From contig JADKGL010000026.1 of NCBI GenBank assembly GCA_016722295.1, forward strand, positions 575,294 to 639,293: a DNA stretch of 64,000 nucleotides. Direction: 5' to 3'. Each line of letters opens with the position of its first letter. Positions within the stretch are counted from its first letter, which is position 1. The notes under the pieces are model-generated. The model saw nothing but the letters and a program-made list of their open reading frames with translations. It was not told where the DNA came from and did not search any database. This document shows, one piece after another, positions 18,660-28,293 of the stretch. This DNA is from Saprospiraceae bacterium. Lineage in GTDB: Bacteria; Bacteroidota; Bacteroidia; Chitinophagales; Saprospiraceae. A program made the translations under genes and the position numbers.

Positions 18660-20186
18660 TTGAAGCCGATTAGAGTGCGATTTGCCCCTAGCCCTACAGG
18701 TGCCTTACATATTGGAGGTATCCGAACAGCCCTATACAATTATTTATTTGCAAAAAAATCTGGAGGAAGCTTCCTTTTAAGGATAGAGGATACAGATCAG
18801 ACGCGATATGTGCCTGGTGCTGAAGAGTATATTATTGAAGCACTGCATTGGGTTGGTTTGATCCCTGATGAAGGTCCTGGTTTCGGTGGTGAATATGGCC
18901 CGTATAGACAATCTGAAAGAAGTGCCATCTATAAGGAGTATGCTGAGAAACTCATCCAAGATGGACATGCATATTATGCTTTTGATACTGCGGAAGAAAT
19001 TGAGGCAATGAAAGCAAGACTCCAACAAGATCCATCAGACTCGATCAAATACGATTACAATACTAGAATGTCTATGAAGAATAGTTTAACGCTTTCTTCG
19101 GACGAGGTAGAATCAATGATCTCTTCAGGTCAACCATACACCATTCGTATGAAAATACCAGCTGATGAAGTTGTTCATTTTTACGACACAATTAGAGAAG
19201 AAGTATCTCTTCACACAGCGGAACTTGATGACAAAGTGTTGATCAAATCAGATGGTTTGCCCACTTACCACATGGCGAATGTGATAGACGATCGATTGAT
19301 GAAGATCACTCACGTCATACGAGGTGAAGAATGGCTTTCAAGCACAGCACATCATGTTTTATTATATCGATTCTTTGGATGGGAATCAGAGATGCCAGAA
19401 TTTTCTCATCTGCCATTAATCTTGAAGCCAAGTGGCAATGGCAAATTATCAAAAAGAGATGGCGCACAGTTTGGATTTCCAGTCTTTCCATTGGATTGGA
19501 AGGATGAAAAAACAGGAGATTTATTTTTAGGTTTTCGTGAGCAGGGTTTCTTGCCAGAAGCATTGTTGAATTTTATGGCATTGTTGGGTTGGAATAGTGG
19601 AACAGAAAAAGAAATATTTTCTCTTGATGAATTAATCCAATATTTTTCTAAAGATAAAATAGGAAAATCAAGTTCAAGATTTGATTACGATAAAGCAAAG
19701 TGGTTCAATCAACAATATATACAGAATACCGAAGATACAACTTTAGCAAAATATGTTATCCAAGATGCTTTAAAACAAGGTCAAAAACTTACAGATGAAC
19801 AAGCGATATCAATAATCAAATTGTACAAAGATAGATCGATATTTTTGACTGATTTCTTTAAGCAAGGGAAATATTTGATTTCAGATATTGCAGAAGTGGA
19901 TCAAGATTTTAAATCTAAAAAGTGGAAGCAAGAATGGACTGATTCCTATTTAGAACTAGCAAATACTATTGAGCAAAGCGATGAATTTACCAAAGAAAAA
20001 CTAGAAGAAATACTCAAAGCATTTATGGCTAAATATACTTACAAGATGGGAGAAGTGTTGCCTTCGCTTAGAGTGATGATGTCTGGAATCCCAATGGGGC
20101 CAGATATTTATGCAATGATATTGACATTATCTAAAGCAGTATTTGTAAAAAGAATTAGAGAAAATATAATTAAGTTAAATAAATAA
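18660..20186 (+). CDS. gltX: Glutamate--tRNA ligase
   Basis: A 508-aa class I aminoacyl-tRNA synthetase charging tRNA-Glu. The N-terminus KPIRVRFAPSPTGALHIGG holds the HIGH-type signature, and GKLSKRDGAQ is the KMSKS equivalent. The Glu-binding and tRNA-stem blocks DDRLMKITHVIRGEEWLSS and ALLNFMALLGWN are intact, and a helical anticodon-binding domain follows. The start is TTG at 18660, because there is no upstream in-frame ATG and the next ATG would remove the catalytic fold. Four bases after the stop begins a small ORF that may be cotranslated. Confidence 0.96.
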   Translation: MKPIRVRFAPSPTGALHIGGIRTALYNYLFAKKSGGSFLLRIEDTDQTRYVPGAEEYIIEALHWVGLIPDEGPGFGGEYGPYRQSERSAIYKEYAEKLIQDGHAYYAFDTAEEIEAMKARLQQDPSDSIKYDYNTRMSMKNSLTLSSDEVESMISSGQPYTIRMKIPADEVVHFYDTIREEVSLHTAELDDKVLIKSDGLPTYHMANVIDDRLMKITHVIRGEEWLSSTAHHVLLYRFFGWESEMPEFSHLPLILKPSGNGKLSKRDGAQFGFPVFPLDWKDEKTGDLFLGFREQGFLPEALLNFMALLGWNSGTEKEIFSLDELIQYFSKDKIGKSSSRFDYDKAKWFNQQYIQNTEDTTLAKYVIQDALKQGQKLTDEQAISIIKLYKDRSIFLTDFFKQGKYLISDIAEVDQDFKSKKWKQEWTDSYLELANTIEQSDEFTKEKLEEILKAFMAKYTYKMGEVLPSLRVMMSGIPMGPDIYAMILTLSKAVFVKRIRENIIKLNK

Positions 20187-20189
20187 TCT

Positions 20190-20369
20190 ATGAATCAAAA
20201 TTCAAATCCATTTAACCATCGTTTAAGTCCAATCGATTTACGCATTGATCAGTTTGGTGGAATATCCAGCTCAATGCCTTTGGACAAATTGAATAAATTA
20301 TTGGCCGAGAAAATGGAAATAAATGCACAAGATCAAATTAGAACTGAAAAAGGATACTATCCTAGCTAA
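20190..20369 (+). CDS. Small 59-aa hypothetical protein downstream of gltX
   Basis: ATG at 20190 opens 59 codons ending with TAA at 20367-20369, starting 3 bases after the gltX stop. The peptide begins MNQNSNPFNHRLSPIDLRID and ends EKGYYPS. It is polar, with no signal peptide, membrane helix or Cys. Tight coupling to gltX and a protein-like composition support a real gene, but I do not recognise a family. It could be a small regulatory or ribosome-associated protein, or a chance ORF. Confidence 0.5.
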   Translation: MNQNSNPFNHRLSPIDLRIDQFGGISSSMPLDKLNKLLAEKMEINAQDQIRTEKGYYPS

Positions 20370-20421
20370 CAATACAGTTATTAATTGTTATAATTGTATA
20401 TAAAATTCTAAAAGCAAACTG

Positions 20422-21852
20422 ATGAAAATTAAATTTTGTGGAGCAGCACAAACAGTTACTGGAAGTTGTCACTTGATTACCTTGGACAATGATTATAAAA
20501 TATTGCTCGATTGTGGTTTATTTCAAGGACATGCAGGTGATTTGGATGAATTGAATTCATCATGGCATTTTGATCCAAGAGAAATTGATGTCATGATACT
20601 ATCTCATGCACATATCGATCACTGTGGAAGAATACCAAAGTTGGTGAAGGATGGATTTAAAGGATTGATATATTGTACTCATGGTACACGCGATCTTGCC
20701 AATATCATGTTGATGGATACTGCACACATTCAACAGAAAGACGCTGAATACTACAATGAAAAGATTTATAAAAAAATAAAAAATAAACACACTGATGAGA
20801 AAGCAAAATTGCGTGAACCACTTTACGGTGCAAAAGATGTGGTTGCTGCTTTGAAACAATTTGTTTCAATATCATATGATCAATGGATAAGGATATCGAA
20901 ATATATAGAAGTTAATTTTACCGATGCAGGTCATATCTTGGGTTCTGCAAGTGTGAATCTTGTAATCAAAGAAGGAAGTGACGAGATCAGAATTGGTTTT
21001 ACAGGAGACATAGGAAGACCTGCCAGACCAATATTGAGAGATCCTCAACCGATGTTTCCAGCAGATTACGTCATCAGTGAATCAACTTATGGCGATCGAT
21101 TACACATGGAAAAGCCAGCTGAGAAATCAAAATTTCTAGAAGTAATCAACGATACTTGTATTAGAAAAAATGGGAAACTTATTATTCCAGCTTTTAGCAT
21201 GGGAAGGACACAAGAAATTGTGTTCATGCTTGACCAACTGGTGAACGAAAAGAAAATTCACAATATTCCGGTTTATGTAGATAGTCCTTTGGCGGTCAAT
21301 GCTACTGAAGTTTTCAAGATACATCCAGAATGTTTTGATTTTGATTTGCATCAATATATTTTGAAAGATCCAGATCCATTTGGTTTTAAGCGATTGACTT
21401 ATATTACAGATGTAAATGAATCCAAGCGATTGAATGGCATGAAAGAGCCTTGTATCATCATTTCTGCAGCTGGAATGGTGAATGCAGGTAGAATAAAACA
21501 TCATGTCTATAATAATATTGAAAATCCTCACAATACGATATTGATGGTAGGGTATTGTTCACCAGAAACACCTGGAGGTGTATTGAGGAGTGGTGCAACT
21601 GAATTAAGACTTTTTGGTGATACATTGAATGTGAATGCAGATGTCGTTCTCATGGATTCATTTTCAGCTCATGGAGATCAACATGAAATGACAGAATTCT
21701 TAGGAAATCAAACCAAGTCAATAAAAAAATTATTTTTAGTCCATGGCGATATTGATGTGCAAGAGAATTTTTCAAAGCATCTCAGATCTAATGGCTTTAC
21801 GGATATTGCAATTCCTGCATTAAAAGAGGAAATTGCAATTTCTAAAATATGA
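20422..21852 (+). CDS. MBL-fold beta-CASP RNA metallo-hydrolase
   Basis: A 476-aa metallo-beta-lactamase-fold nuclease of the CPSF73/Ysh1-like beta-CASP group, expected to cleave RNA in the cytoplasm. The zinc-binding motif HAHIDHCGR begins at His62. TDAGHILGSA supplies another metal His, FTGDIGR the bridging Asp, and SAHGDQ and LVHGD the C-terminal histidines. A beta-CASP cap lies in the middle (PAFSMGRTQEIV). Length fits the family. It starts 52 bases after the small ORF and may be in the gltX transcription unit. A specific RNA target is unknown. Confidence 0.92.
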   Translation: MKIKFCGAAQTVTGSCHLITLDNDYKILLDCGLFQGHAGDLDELNSSWHFDPREIDVMILSHAHIDHCGRIPKLVKDGFKGLIYCTHGTRDLANIMLMDTAHIQQKDAEYYNEKIYKKIKNKHTDEKAKLREPLYGAKDVVAALKQFVSISYDQWIRISKYIEVNFTDAGHILGSASVNLVIKEGSDEIRIGFTGDIGRPARPILRDPQPMFPADYVISESTYGDRLHMEKPAEKSKFLEVINDTCIRKNGKLIIPAFSMGRTQEIVFMLDQLVNEKKIHNIPVYVDSPLAVNATEVFKIHPECFDFDLHQYILKDPDPFGFKRLTYITDVNESKRLNGMKEPCIIISAAGMVNAGRIKHHVYNNIENPHNTILMVGYCSPETPGGVLRSGATELRLFGDTLNVNADVVLMDSFSAHGDQHEMTEFLGNQTKSIKKLFLVHGDIDVQENFSKHLRSNGFTDIAIPALKEEIAISKI

Positions 21853-21903
21853 CAATTTGAACAATATTAGATTATTTTTTTTATACTATTTAAAATAGAA
21901 ATC

Positions 21904-23076
21904 ATGCAAGATGCCTATATTGTAGCTTATTCACGAACCGCTTTTGCCAAATCGAAAAAAGGAGCATTTCGCTCTATGCGATCTGATGATCTTGCAGTTC
22001 AAGTTTTGGAAAATTTAATGCAGCAAGTACCACAATTGAATGCAACTCAAATAGATGATTTGATTGTAGGTTGTGCAAATCCAGAAGGTGAGCAAGGCTT
22101 ACAAATCGGCAGACAAATAGCATTGCGCGCATTTGGAATGCATACTCCTGGTATGACGGTCAATCGATATTGTGCATCTGGTCTGGAAACGGTTGCGATT
22201 GCTACTGCAAAAATTCGAGCTGGTATGGGATCTTGTTTTGTAGCTGGAGGAATAGAAAGTATGAGTATGATTCCAATGGAAGGATATAAACTCGCAATAA
22301 ACTATGAGGTTGCAGATCAACATCCAGATTATGTCATTGGTATGGGATTGACTGCGGAAGCTGTTTCAAAAAAATACAATATCAATAGAGAAGATCAAGA
22401 TGCATTTTCCAAAAGGTCTCATCAACTTGCTGCTGCTGCACAAGATGCTGGAAAATTTGCAAAAGAAATTTCAAATATTTCAGTCACAGAAGTTAGTGTG
22501 CAAAATGATAAAAGACAAGAAAAAAAGATCATTGTCAATCAAGATGAAGGAATACGTCGCGATACTACAATAGAAGGATTATTAGGACTTAAGCCAGCTT
22601 TCTCAATTAAAGGAAGTGTAACTGCTGGAAATTCATCACAGACTTCAGATGGCGCTGGATTTTTGGTCATCATGAGTGAGGATATGGTTAAACAATTAGG
22701 AATCAATCCTATTGGTCGCTTAGTGTCTTGTTCGGTTGCAGGTGTGGATCCATTGTATATGGGAATTGGTCCATGTGCTGCAATTCCATTAGCGTTACAA
22801 CAAGCGAATAAAACAATTCAAGATATTTCATTAATCGAATTAAATGAGGCTTTCGCTGCACAATCACTTGCAGTCATTAGAGAAGCTAATTTAAATCCCG
22901 ATCTTGTCAATGTCAATGGAGGTGCTATAGCATTAGGTCATCCACTGGGTTGCAGTGGTGCCAGACTTACTATGACTCTTCTCAGGGAATTAAAGGAGAG
23001 AAATCAAAAGTATGGACTTGCTACTGCATGTATTGGTGGAGGTCAAGGGATTGCTGCTGTAATTGAAGCATTCTAA
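21904..23076 (+). CDS. Acetyl-CoA C-acyltransferase (thiolase)
   Basis: A 390-aa thiolase acting in fatty-acid beta-oxidation or acetoacetyl-CoA interconversion. All catalytic elements are present: nucleophile Cys90 in NRYCASGLE, His346 in NGGAIALGHPLGCSGAR, and Cys376 in ATACIGGGQG. Length and the repeated thiolase fold are complete. It starts 51 bases after the MBL nuclease gene. No hydroxyacyl-CoA dehydrogenase or enoyl hydratase gene adjoins it, so degradative versus biosynthetic use is unclear. paaB/paaC lie 13 kb away, and a link through phenylacetate breakdown would be speculation. Confidence 0.93.
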   Translation: MQDAYIVAYSRTAFAKSKKGAFRSMRSDDLAVQVLENLMQQVPQLNATQIDDLIVGCANPEGEQGLQIGRQIALRAFGMHTPGMTVNRYCASGLETVAIATAKIRAGMGSCFVAGGIESMSMIPMEGYKLAINYEVADQHPDYVIGMGLTAEAVSKKYNINREDQDAFSKRSHQLAAAAQDAGKFAKEISNISVTEVSVQNDKRQEKKIIVNQDEGIRRDTTIEGLLGLKPAFSIKGSVTAGNSSQTSDGAGFLVIMSEDMVKQLGINPIGRLVSCSVAGVDPLYMGIGPCAAIPLALQQANKTIQDISLIELNEAFAAQSLAVIREANLNPDLVNVNGGAIALGHPLGCSGARLTMTLLRELKERNQKYGLATACIGGGQGIAAVIEAF

Positions 23077-23112
23077 TTAATTAGGGCTTGCTTAATAGAA
23101 AATGAAATTCTA

Positions 23113-23137
23113 AATTGGCTCCAAGGCTTCGCCAATT
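23113..23137. terminator. Possible hairpin between convergent genes
   Basis: AATTGGC and GCCAATT form a 7-bp stem around an 11-base loop, between the thiolase stop and the converging DUF1573 gene. The stem is short and lacks an obvious T-run, so confidence is low. Confidence 0.35.
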
Positions 23138-23219
23138 CTTAACGAATTTATATTGCTATGCTGTTGAAAAAGACCCAAAATACTTTTTGAGTAAGTCCTA
23201 TAAAGAATTTTTAATACAA

Positions 23220-23690
23220 CTACTCTTTCTTTTTCACATTAATAAAAAACTTTGTCCCTGTTACGATAGGTTCCGTATTTGCGATGATATCTACATCTAC
23301 AATCTGGGGGCCATTTTTTCCCTTACTATTGTATTCTATACTAATGCGACTTCTTTGATCTTTCTTAATAGGAAGTCTAGACCAATCCAATTGAGTACAT
23401 TCGCAGGCTGTAATTAATTCTATGACCAAATCGCCAGGTCCTTTATTGGTAAAAAAGATCTCACGCTGTACGCGATCTCCTTCATACACTGTTCCGAATT
23501 CGTATTTGCTAGAATCAAAAACTACTTTTGCTAACTTGCCAATAGTGTCTGGAACATCTAATTCTAAAAGTTCATCTTTTGTTGTATTGACTTCTTGAAC
23601 GGCCGCTTCTGTTTTAATCCCACTAGACTTCTTACTTGTCTGGCAAGAGATAAAACAAATTATACTCAATATAAAATATAAATAAGGCAT
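23220..23690 (-). CDS. DUF1573 lipoprotein
   Basis: A 156-aa exported lipoprotein. The signal sequence ends in a lipobox with Cys16 (CFISC), followed by a Ser/Lys/Glu-rich linker to about residue 50. The rest is a DUF1573 immunoglobulin-like domain with the family-typical SKYEFGTVYEGDRVQREIFF and the Cys pair in ITACECTQLDW. This domain is common in Bacteroidota envelope proteins, often in many copies, and has no assigned activity. It converges with the thiolase gene and is not obviously in an operon with the DUF6055 gene upstream. Confidence 0.88.
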   Translation of the reverse strand: MPYLYFILSIICFISCQTSKKSSGIKTEAAVQEVNTTKDELLELDVPDTIGKLAKVVFDSSKYEFGTVYEGDRVQREIFFTNKGPGDLVIELITACECTQLDWSRLPIKKDQRSRISIEYNSKGKNGPQIVDVDIIANTEPIVTGTKFFINVKKKE

Positions 23691-23772
23691 GATATTTTTT
23701 TTTCTACAAACAAAGCAAAATCATTTTTGCTTTAAAAAAATTGAAAAAAATTTGAAATAAAAATTATGTGGA

Positions 23773-25776
23773 TTATTCTTTTAGTATTGTAAAAACATTC
23801 TTGCCAATTTGCAAAAAATAAATTCCTGTTTCGAAGTTTGTCAAATTTGCATTTGATCCATTTCCTGCGATTCGTTTTACTCCCAATTGATTATAAAGAG
23901 TCCATTGATTTGATTCATTCCAAGTGATAATACCTTGTGTCGGATTGGGGAATAGAATTAGCTTGTGTTTATTTTTTTGATCAATCGTTTCAACTGTATT
24001 ATCTTTTATATTGACATGATAGACTAAAGTGACCTGAGCCGAATCATTTGGAGTGCGGTGGAATACTAATGCTTGTTTGATAGTGAATGTATCCCCATTT
24101 TTGCATTGATCTGGATATTGTCCAATATTTGCTGTTAGATCTTGAAAATTCAGTTCTGAATAAAGAAATGAATTATTTCCCCACGTGGTTACTTTGCCTA
24201 AATTATCATACCAATGACCAGGCGCATTGGCTGTAGATTTATCATGTCTGCTACCATCAGGATTAATGGCATAATATTTTATTGAATTGCCTAAGGTACC
24301 GAAAATATCCGCATCAGTTGCCGCAAAAGATTCGGCTATAAGCGTTCGATCTAGATTTACTGTTACAGGATCATAAGTGGATCTTGGCGGCATTTGGATA
24401 GTATGGTATAGAATATTATTTTTTAACGGCCCAAAGGAAGGCATAAGTAGGTCCGTTTTTGTAAATTGGACTTGATAAGGCCATTGCTCATCATTTGCAT
24501 TATTGTCATCCCACTCGTGTTTCCAATGTGATTGAGGGGAACCTGTCACGACGAGCCATAGTTTTTCGCAATTGTTTGGACAGAGAAAGTTTAGTGTTAC
24601 ATCGGGATTGCTAGTAATATATTTTGCAGAGGCAAGTTTGCTATACACTCTTTGTCCATCTTTTAGCAAGGCAACAAAACCAAATTTCCATCCAGCCATA
24701 TTCACATTTTTTGCACGAAATCCTTTCGCACCTGCAATTCCTTTGAATCTTACACTAACATTGGTTTCAACATTCGGTGCATTTAGTTTTATAGAATTAT
24801 AACCATAATTTTCGAGACATATTGTAGAATCAATTTGCCAATAATTATTACTAAGTAAATTCATTTTTACCTGTGCTCTGATATTGATTTGATCTTTACC
24901 ATAATGGATCAACTTAGGTAAATCCCATGTGGTCAATCGTGCTGCATGTTCGTATATTTCATTATTAAATTCTTCTTGATTAAGATTATTTATACGTTTG
25001 TAAGCCTCAATTGGATCCTCTGGAAATCTTGCATCTCGCCAAAGTTTTCCTACGAAATTTTGATCGTGCTTGAATGTCCAATAATCCATTAAAAAATAAT
25101 TTTCATATCGTGGCGTTTCGTGTAAAACATGTAAATGATTTTGCCTAACATAGCTTAATAAATCGCCTCTATTAAATTGTAATTCTGGTAAAAATTTATA
25201 AGCCATCCACTGTGCACATTGCTCCCAAAATCCATTTCCTCCTTTGCCATTATCTCCTAGTCCATATCGAAATCCGCCATTAGAATCGCAACCTGTTATG
25301 TATTGAAAACAATGTCCAATCTCATGGGCTACGACATGTTCAATATTTGCTGCAGCTGGATTGACAAACAATGATCCTACTTTATCGTCTTGGCCAGATC
25401 CATAAGCAGCCCAATCCGTAGTATATAGCAAAAAAATCATTAATTTATAATCATCTAGAACAGTGTTTCCTTTAATAGCGAATCGCAAAGAATCGAGATA
25501 AAATGCATATGTTTTTTCTGCTAAAATCTTTAATTTCTCAAGATCAATTTTATAAGGATTTGCAGCTTTGTTTGGATCTGATCCAAATCCAGCTTCCCAG
25601 AATATAACGACATTTTCTGTTTCAATACTTCTCGAAAAGCTCCACTGACTTTTAGGATCTTTGGGATCCATTCCCGAGTTCGTAATGAACGTAGGAATAT
25701 AAATTTTTTTTTGAGCCTGAGTAAAATTCACCAGTAAAAGGAGAGCGAGAAGATTAAATATTTTATTTATTTGCAT
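23773..25776 (-). CDS. Secreted DUF6055 protein with HEIGH metalloprotease-like motif and T9SS domain
   Basis: An exported protein of about 667 aa. The ATG at 25776 starts a clean signal peptide (MQINKIFNLLALLLLVNF); a TTG 9 bases upstream is less likely. About residues 25-330 match DUF6055, with HEIGHCFQYI near residue 153 resembling a gluzincin HExxH site. A second beta-rich domain follows, and the tail (LFPNPTQGIITW... FETGIYFLQIG) is a short T9SS sorting domain. Predicted to act outside the cell. Zinc-peptidase activity is inferred from the motif only. Confidence 0.85.
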   Translation of the reverse strand: MQINKIFNLLALLLLVNFTQAQKKIYIPTFITNSGMDPKDPKSQWSFSRSIETENVVIFWEAGFGSDPNKAANPYKIDLEKLKILAEKTYAFYLDSLRFAIKGNTVLDDYKLMIFLLYTTDWAAYGSGQDDKVGSLFVNPAAANIEHVVAHEIGHCFQYITGCDSNGGFRYGLGDNGKGGNGFWEQCAQWMAYKFLPELQFNRGDLLSYVRQNHLHVLHETPRYENYFLMDYWTFKHDQNFVGKLWRDARFPEDPIEAYKRINNLNQEEFNNEIYEHAARLTTWDLPKLIHYGKDQINIRAQVKMNLLSNNYWQIDSTICLENYGYNSIKLNAPNVETNVSVRFKGIAGAKGFRAKNVNMAGWKFGFVALLKDGQRVYSKLASAKYITSNPDVTLNFLCPNNCEKLWLVVTGSPQSHWKHEWDDNNANDEQWPYQVQFTKTDLLMPSFGPLKNNILYHTIQMPPRSTYDPVTVNLDRTLIAESFAATDADIFGTLGNSIKYYAINPDGSRHDKSTANAPGHWYDNLGKVTTWGNNSFLYSELNFQDLTANIGQYPDQCKNGDTFTIKQALVFHRTPNDSAQVTLVYHVNIKDNTVETIDQKNKHKLILFPNPTQGIITWNESNQWTLYNQLGVKRIAGNGSNANLTNFETGIYFLQIGKNVFTILKE

Positions 25777-25978
25777 TTTATACAAGTTGACGGTCTTATT
25801 AATAAAATTTTATTGTAATTCTTTTACTCTGCAATATATAGAGAATATTGAAAATTGTAAGTCTATTTCAACTCAAATAAGCAATTATCAATAGTTATGC
25901 AAATTACAAAATTGAATTTCACTACAGAAAAGCAGCATTTCTGCATCTAAAGGGGTCTTCATATCAAATAGCCTTGGT

Positions 25979-28276
25979 ATGAATTTTAGAAATTTACTAT
26001 TCGTCATTTTTTTGTCATTGAATTTTGATATTGTTATTAGTCAATGCAATCCAGCGCCAAATTCAAGTTGTGATTCAGACAATTATTTTTGCTCCTTATC
26101 GATACTAAATGGCTATTCATGTACCACCTCTCCAATTTATGACTATAATTTTGATTGCGGTGGTGCAGGATGTAGTGAAACTCAAAAATCAAATGCTGGT
26201 TGGTGGAAATTTATGACCAATGGTGGAAATATTACAATCACTGTATCTTACAGTTCTTGCACAAATTCGCATGGTTTCTCCCCTTCGGGAATTCATTTTG
26301 GAATAATAGAATCTTGCAGTTGTTTTAGACCAATAATCTGTCATTCGAGTTGCAGTGGAACATCAGGTACTTATACGTATTCCGCCACTCTTAAGGCTTG
26401 CACCGTATATAGTTTTTGGATCGGTGGATGCAATGGTGATGTGTGCAATTATTCCATCTCGGTTACTGGAGGCGGAGCTCCTCAATTGGATCCACTAGTA
26501 ATTACTGAATCTAGCCCAAGCCCTTTGTGTTCAACTTGTTGTTCAGAATTTTCTGTGAATACCCAAGCATTATGCAATGTACAATATGAATGGACATTAG
26601 ATGGTGAGATAATACCTGGAGCTAGATCTCCCAAAGCAACAATTTGTTATCCTGAAGCAAAAACATTTACTGTGTGTTGTGAGGCTAAAATAGATTTATA
26701 TGAAATTGTAGAATGTAATTCGAGAATAAAATGCAAGTCAGTCACTGTAATGGATCTTCCAGACGCAAGAGCAAAAGACATAAATTTATGTAACTATCAA
26801 TTGCCTTACAGATGGCAGTGTCAGACGATTAAAAGTTCGGGAGAATATAGCTGTGAGTTTTCAAAATCATGCTGTAAATATGACTCAGTAATTTATTTTA
26901 ATGTATTTTCTGATGACGATCAATATTGTCTAGAAAGTCAATACGTCACAGGAGTAGTTTATTTAGATAGAAATAAAAATTCAATTTTTGAAACCAATGA
27001 ACCAATTGTAGAAAATCAAATCATTTCATCAGAACCTCTAGGGATAATTACAAACTCAAAAACGACAGGCTATTCAATTTTTGTTCGCAATCTTTCAACC
27101 AATACAGTAAAACTTGAAAACCTTCAACCCAATAGGTGGAATATCATACCTTCAGAACATCAGATCTCTGTAGGTACTCAGATTGGCAAGCAAAGAGGTG
27201 AATATAATTTTGCACTGCAATTGCTTCAAGAAAAAGATTTGGCGGTAGCTGTATCAGCAGGTATAGCTAGAGCGGGAAGAAGAAATGCTATAACTATTAT
27301 GATAGAAAATAAGGCAGAAGATGTTGATAACTATATCGTTGATTTAGAAATGCCTTCTTCATGGACTTTCAAAAGCGCAACTGAAAAACCAAGTAGTATT
27401 AATGCGAATAGAATCGAATGGAAAATTAATACAAAACTTAAAGCTTTTGAAAAAAAATTAATCACTGTTATGGTAGACATACCAGCTTCAGCAAAAGTTG
27501 GTGATCAATTTGAATATAAGGCAAGTGTAAATTTAACTTCAGATGAAGATACTTCCAATGACCAAGCGACTTGGAAAGGTGTGATTGTTGCTTCATTTGA
27601 TCCCAATGATAAACATGTAGCAGTTAAGGGCTATTCATACAACACGAACAAAAATGGTGATTTGCTTTACACTATTCGCTTCATGAATACAGGAAGTGAC
27701 ACAGCATTTTCAGTTTTAATCAAGGATACATTGAGCAGGTATTTAGATCCTAACACAATTCGCATAGTGCATTCAAGTCATCCAGTAAAATTGACAATGA
27801 ATAATTTAAATGTAGCAAATTTTTATTTTGACCAAATTATGTTACCAGATAGTTCGATAAATTTCATAGCATCACAAGGCTTTGTACAATTCCTTGCCAA
27901 ACCCAATGCTAAATTTAATCTAGATGTTGAAATTCCAAATAGAGCCTCTATCTATTTCGATCATAATGCTCCAGTTGGTACCAATACTGCTGTATTTAGA
28001 GAGTATTATATCACAAGCACAAAGGAAGAAACCAGCACTTCGTATATCGTATTTCCAAATCCTGTAAATGAAAAATTGCATTTATTTTCAAATGGGAAAA
28101 ATCAATTGGAGTATGACGAATTAAAAATAACTTCAGTGTTTGGCCAAAGCCATTCACTGAGTTATGTCAAATCACAGAAAATAATTGACATATCTCATTT
28201 GCCGAATGCTATTTATTTTATTGAATTAAGCTATAAGGGAAAATCAATAGGAAGAAAAAATTTTGTGAAGCAATAG
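25979..28276 (+). CDS. Secreted Cys-rich protein with DUF7619 and T9SS sorting domain
   Basis: A 765-aa exported protein with a signal peptide over about residues 1-21. About residues 22-320 are unusually Cys-rich, with many CC pairs such as CSTCCSEF, EFSKSCCKYD and TVCCEAK. That implies a disulfide-stabilised adhesive or binding region. A short SdrD-B-like segment (GVVYLDRNKNSIFETNE) is next, then a CARDB/DUF11-like beta-sandwich. A DUF7619 domain begins at FDPNDKHVAV (about 545), with IRFMNTGSDTAFSVLIKD. The end is a T9SS sorting domain (VFPNPVNEKLHLF... LPNAIYFIELSY). No catalytic site seen. It resembles the C-terminal half of the protein at 12495. Confidence 0.83.
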   Translation: MNFRNLLFVIFLSLNFDIVISQCNPAPNSSCDSDNYFCSLSILNGYSCTTSPIYDYNFDCGGAGCSETQKSNAGWWKFMTNGGNITITVSYSSCTNSHGFSPSGIHFGIIESCSCFRPIICHSSCSGTSGTYTYSATLKACTVYSFWIGGCNGDVCNYSISVTGGGAPQLDPLVITESSPSPLCSTCCSEFSVNTQALCNVQYEWTLDGEIIPGARSPKATICYPEAKTFTVCCEAKIDLYEIVECNSRIKCKSVTVMDLPDARAKDINLCNYQLPYRWQCQTIKSSGEYSCEFSKSCCKYDSVIYFNVFSDDDQYCLESQYVTGVVYLDRNKNSIFETNEPIVENQIISSEPLGIITNSKTTGYSIFVRNLSTNTVKLENLQPNRWNIIPSEHQISVGTQIGKQRGEYNFALQLLQEKDLAVAVSAGIARAGRRNAITIMIENKAEDVDNYIVDLEMPSSWTFKSATEKPSSINANRIEWKINTKLKAFEKKLITVMVDIPASAKVGDQFEYKASVNLTSDEDTSNDQATWKGVIVASFDPNDKHVAVKGYSYNTNKNGDLLYTIRFMNTGSDTAFSVLIKDTLSRYLDPNTIRIVHSSHPVKLTMNNLNVANFYFDQIMLPDSSINFIASQGFVQFLAKPNAKFNLDVEIPNRASIYFDHNAPVGTNTAVFREYYITSTKEETSTSYIVFPNPVNEKLHLFSNGKNQLEYDELKITSVFGQSHSLSYVKSQKIIDISHLPNAIYFIELSYKGKSIGRKNFVKQ

Positions 28277-28293
28277 ATGGTAACCAACGTTTA

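Noticed and set aside
21904..23076. Linking the thiolase to phenylacetate degradation with paaB/paaC
   Set aside because: They lie 13 kb apart with unrelated genes between them and no other Paa gene nearby.
23115..23417. A 100-codon plus-strand ORF overlapping the DUF1573 gene
   Set aside because: It overlaps the real lipoprotein gene on the other strand and starts in the intergenic hairpin; the product has no recognisable features.
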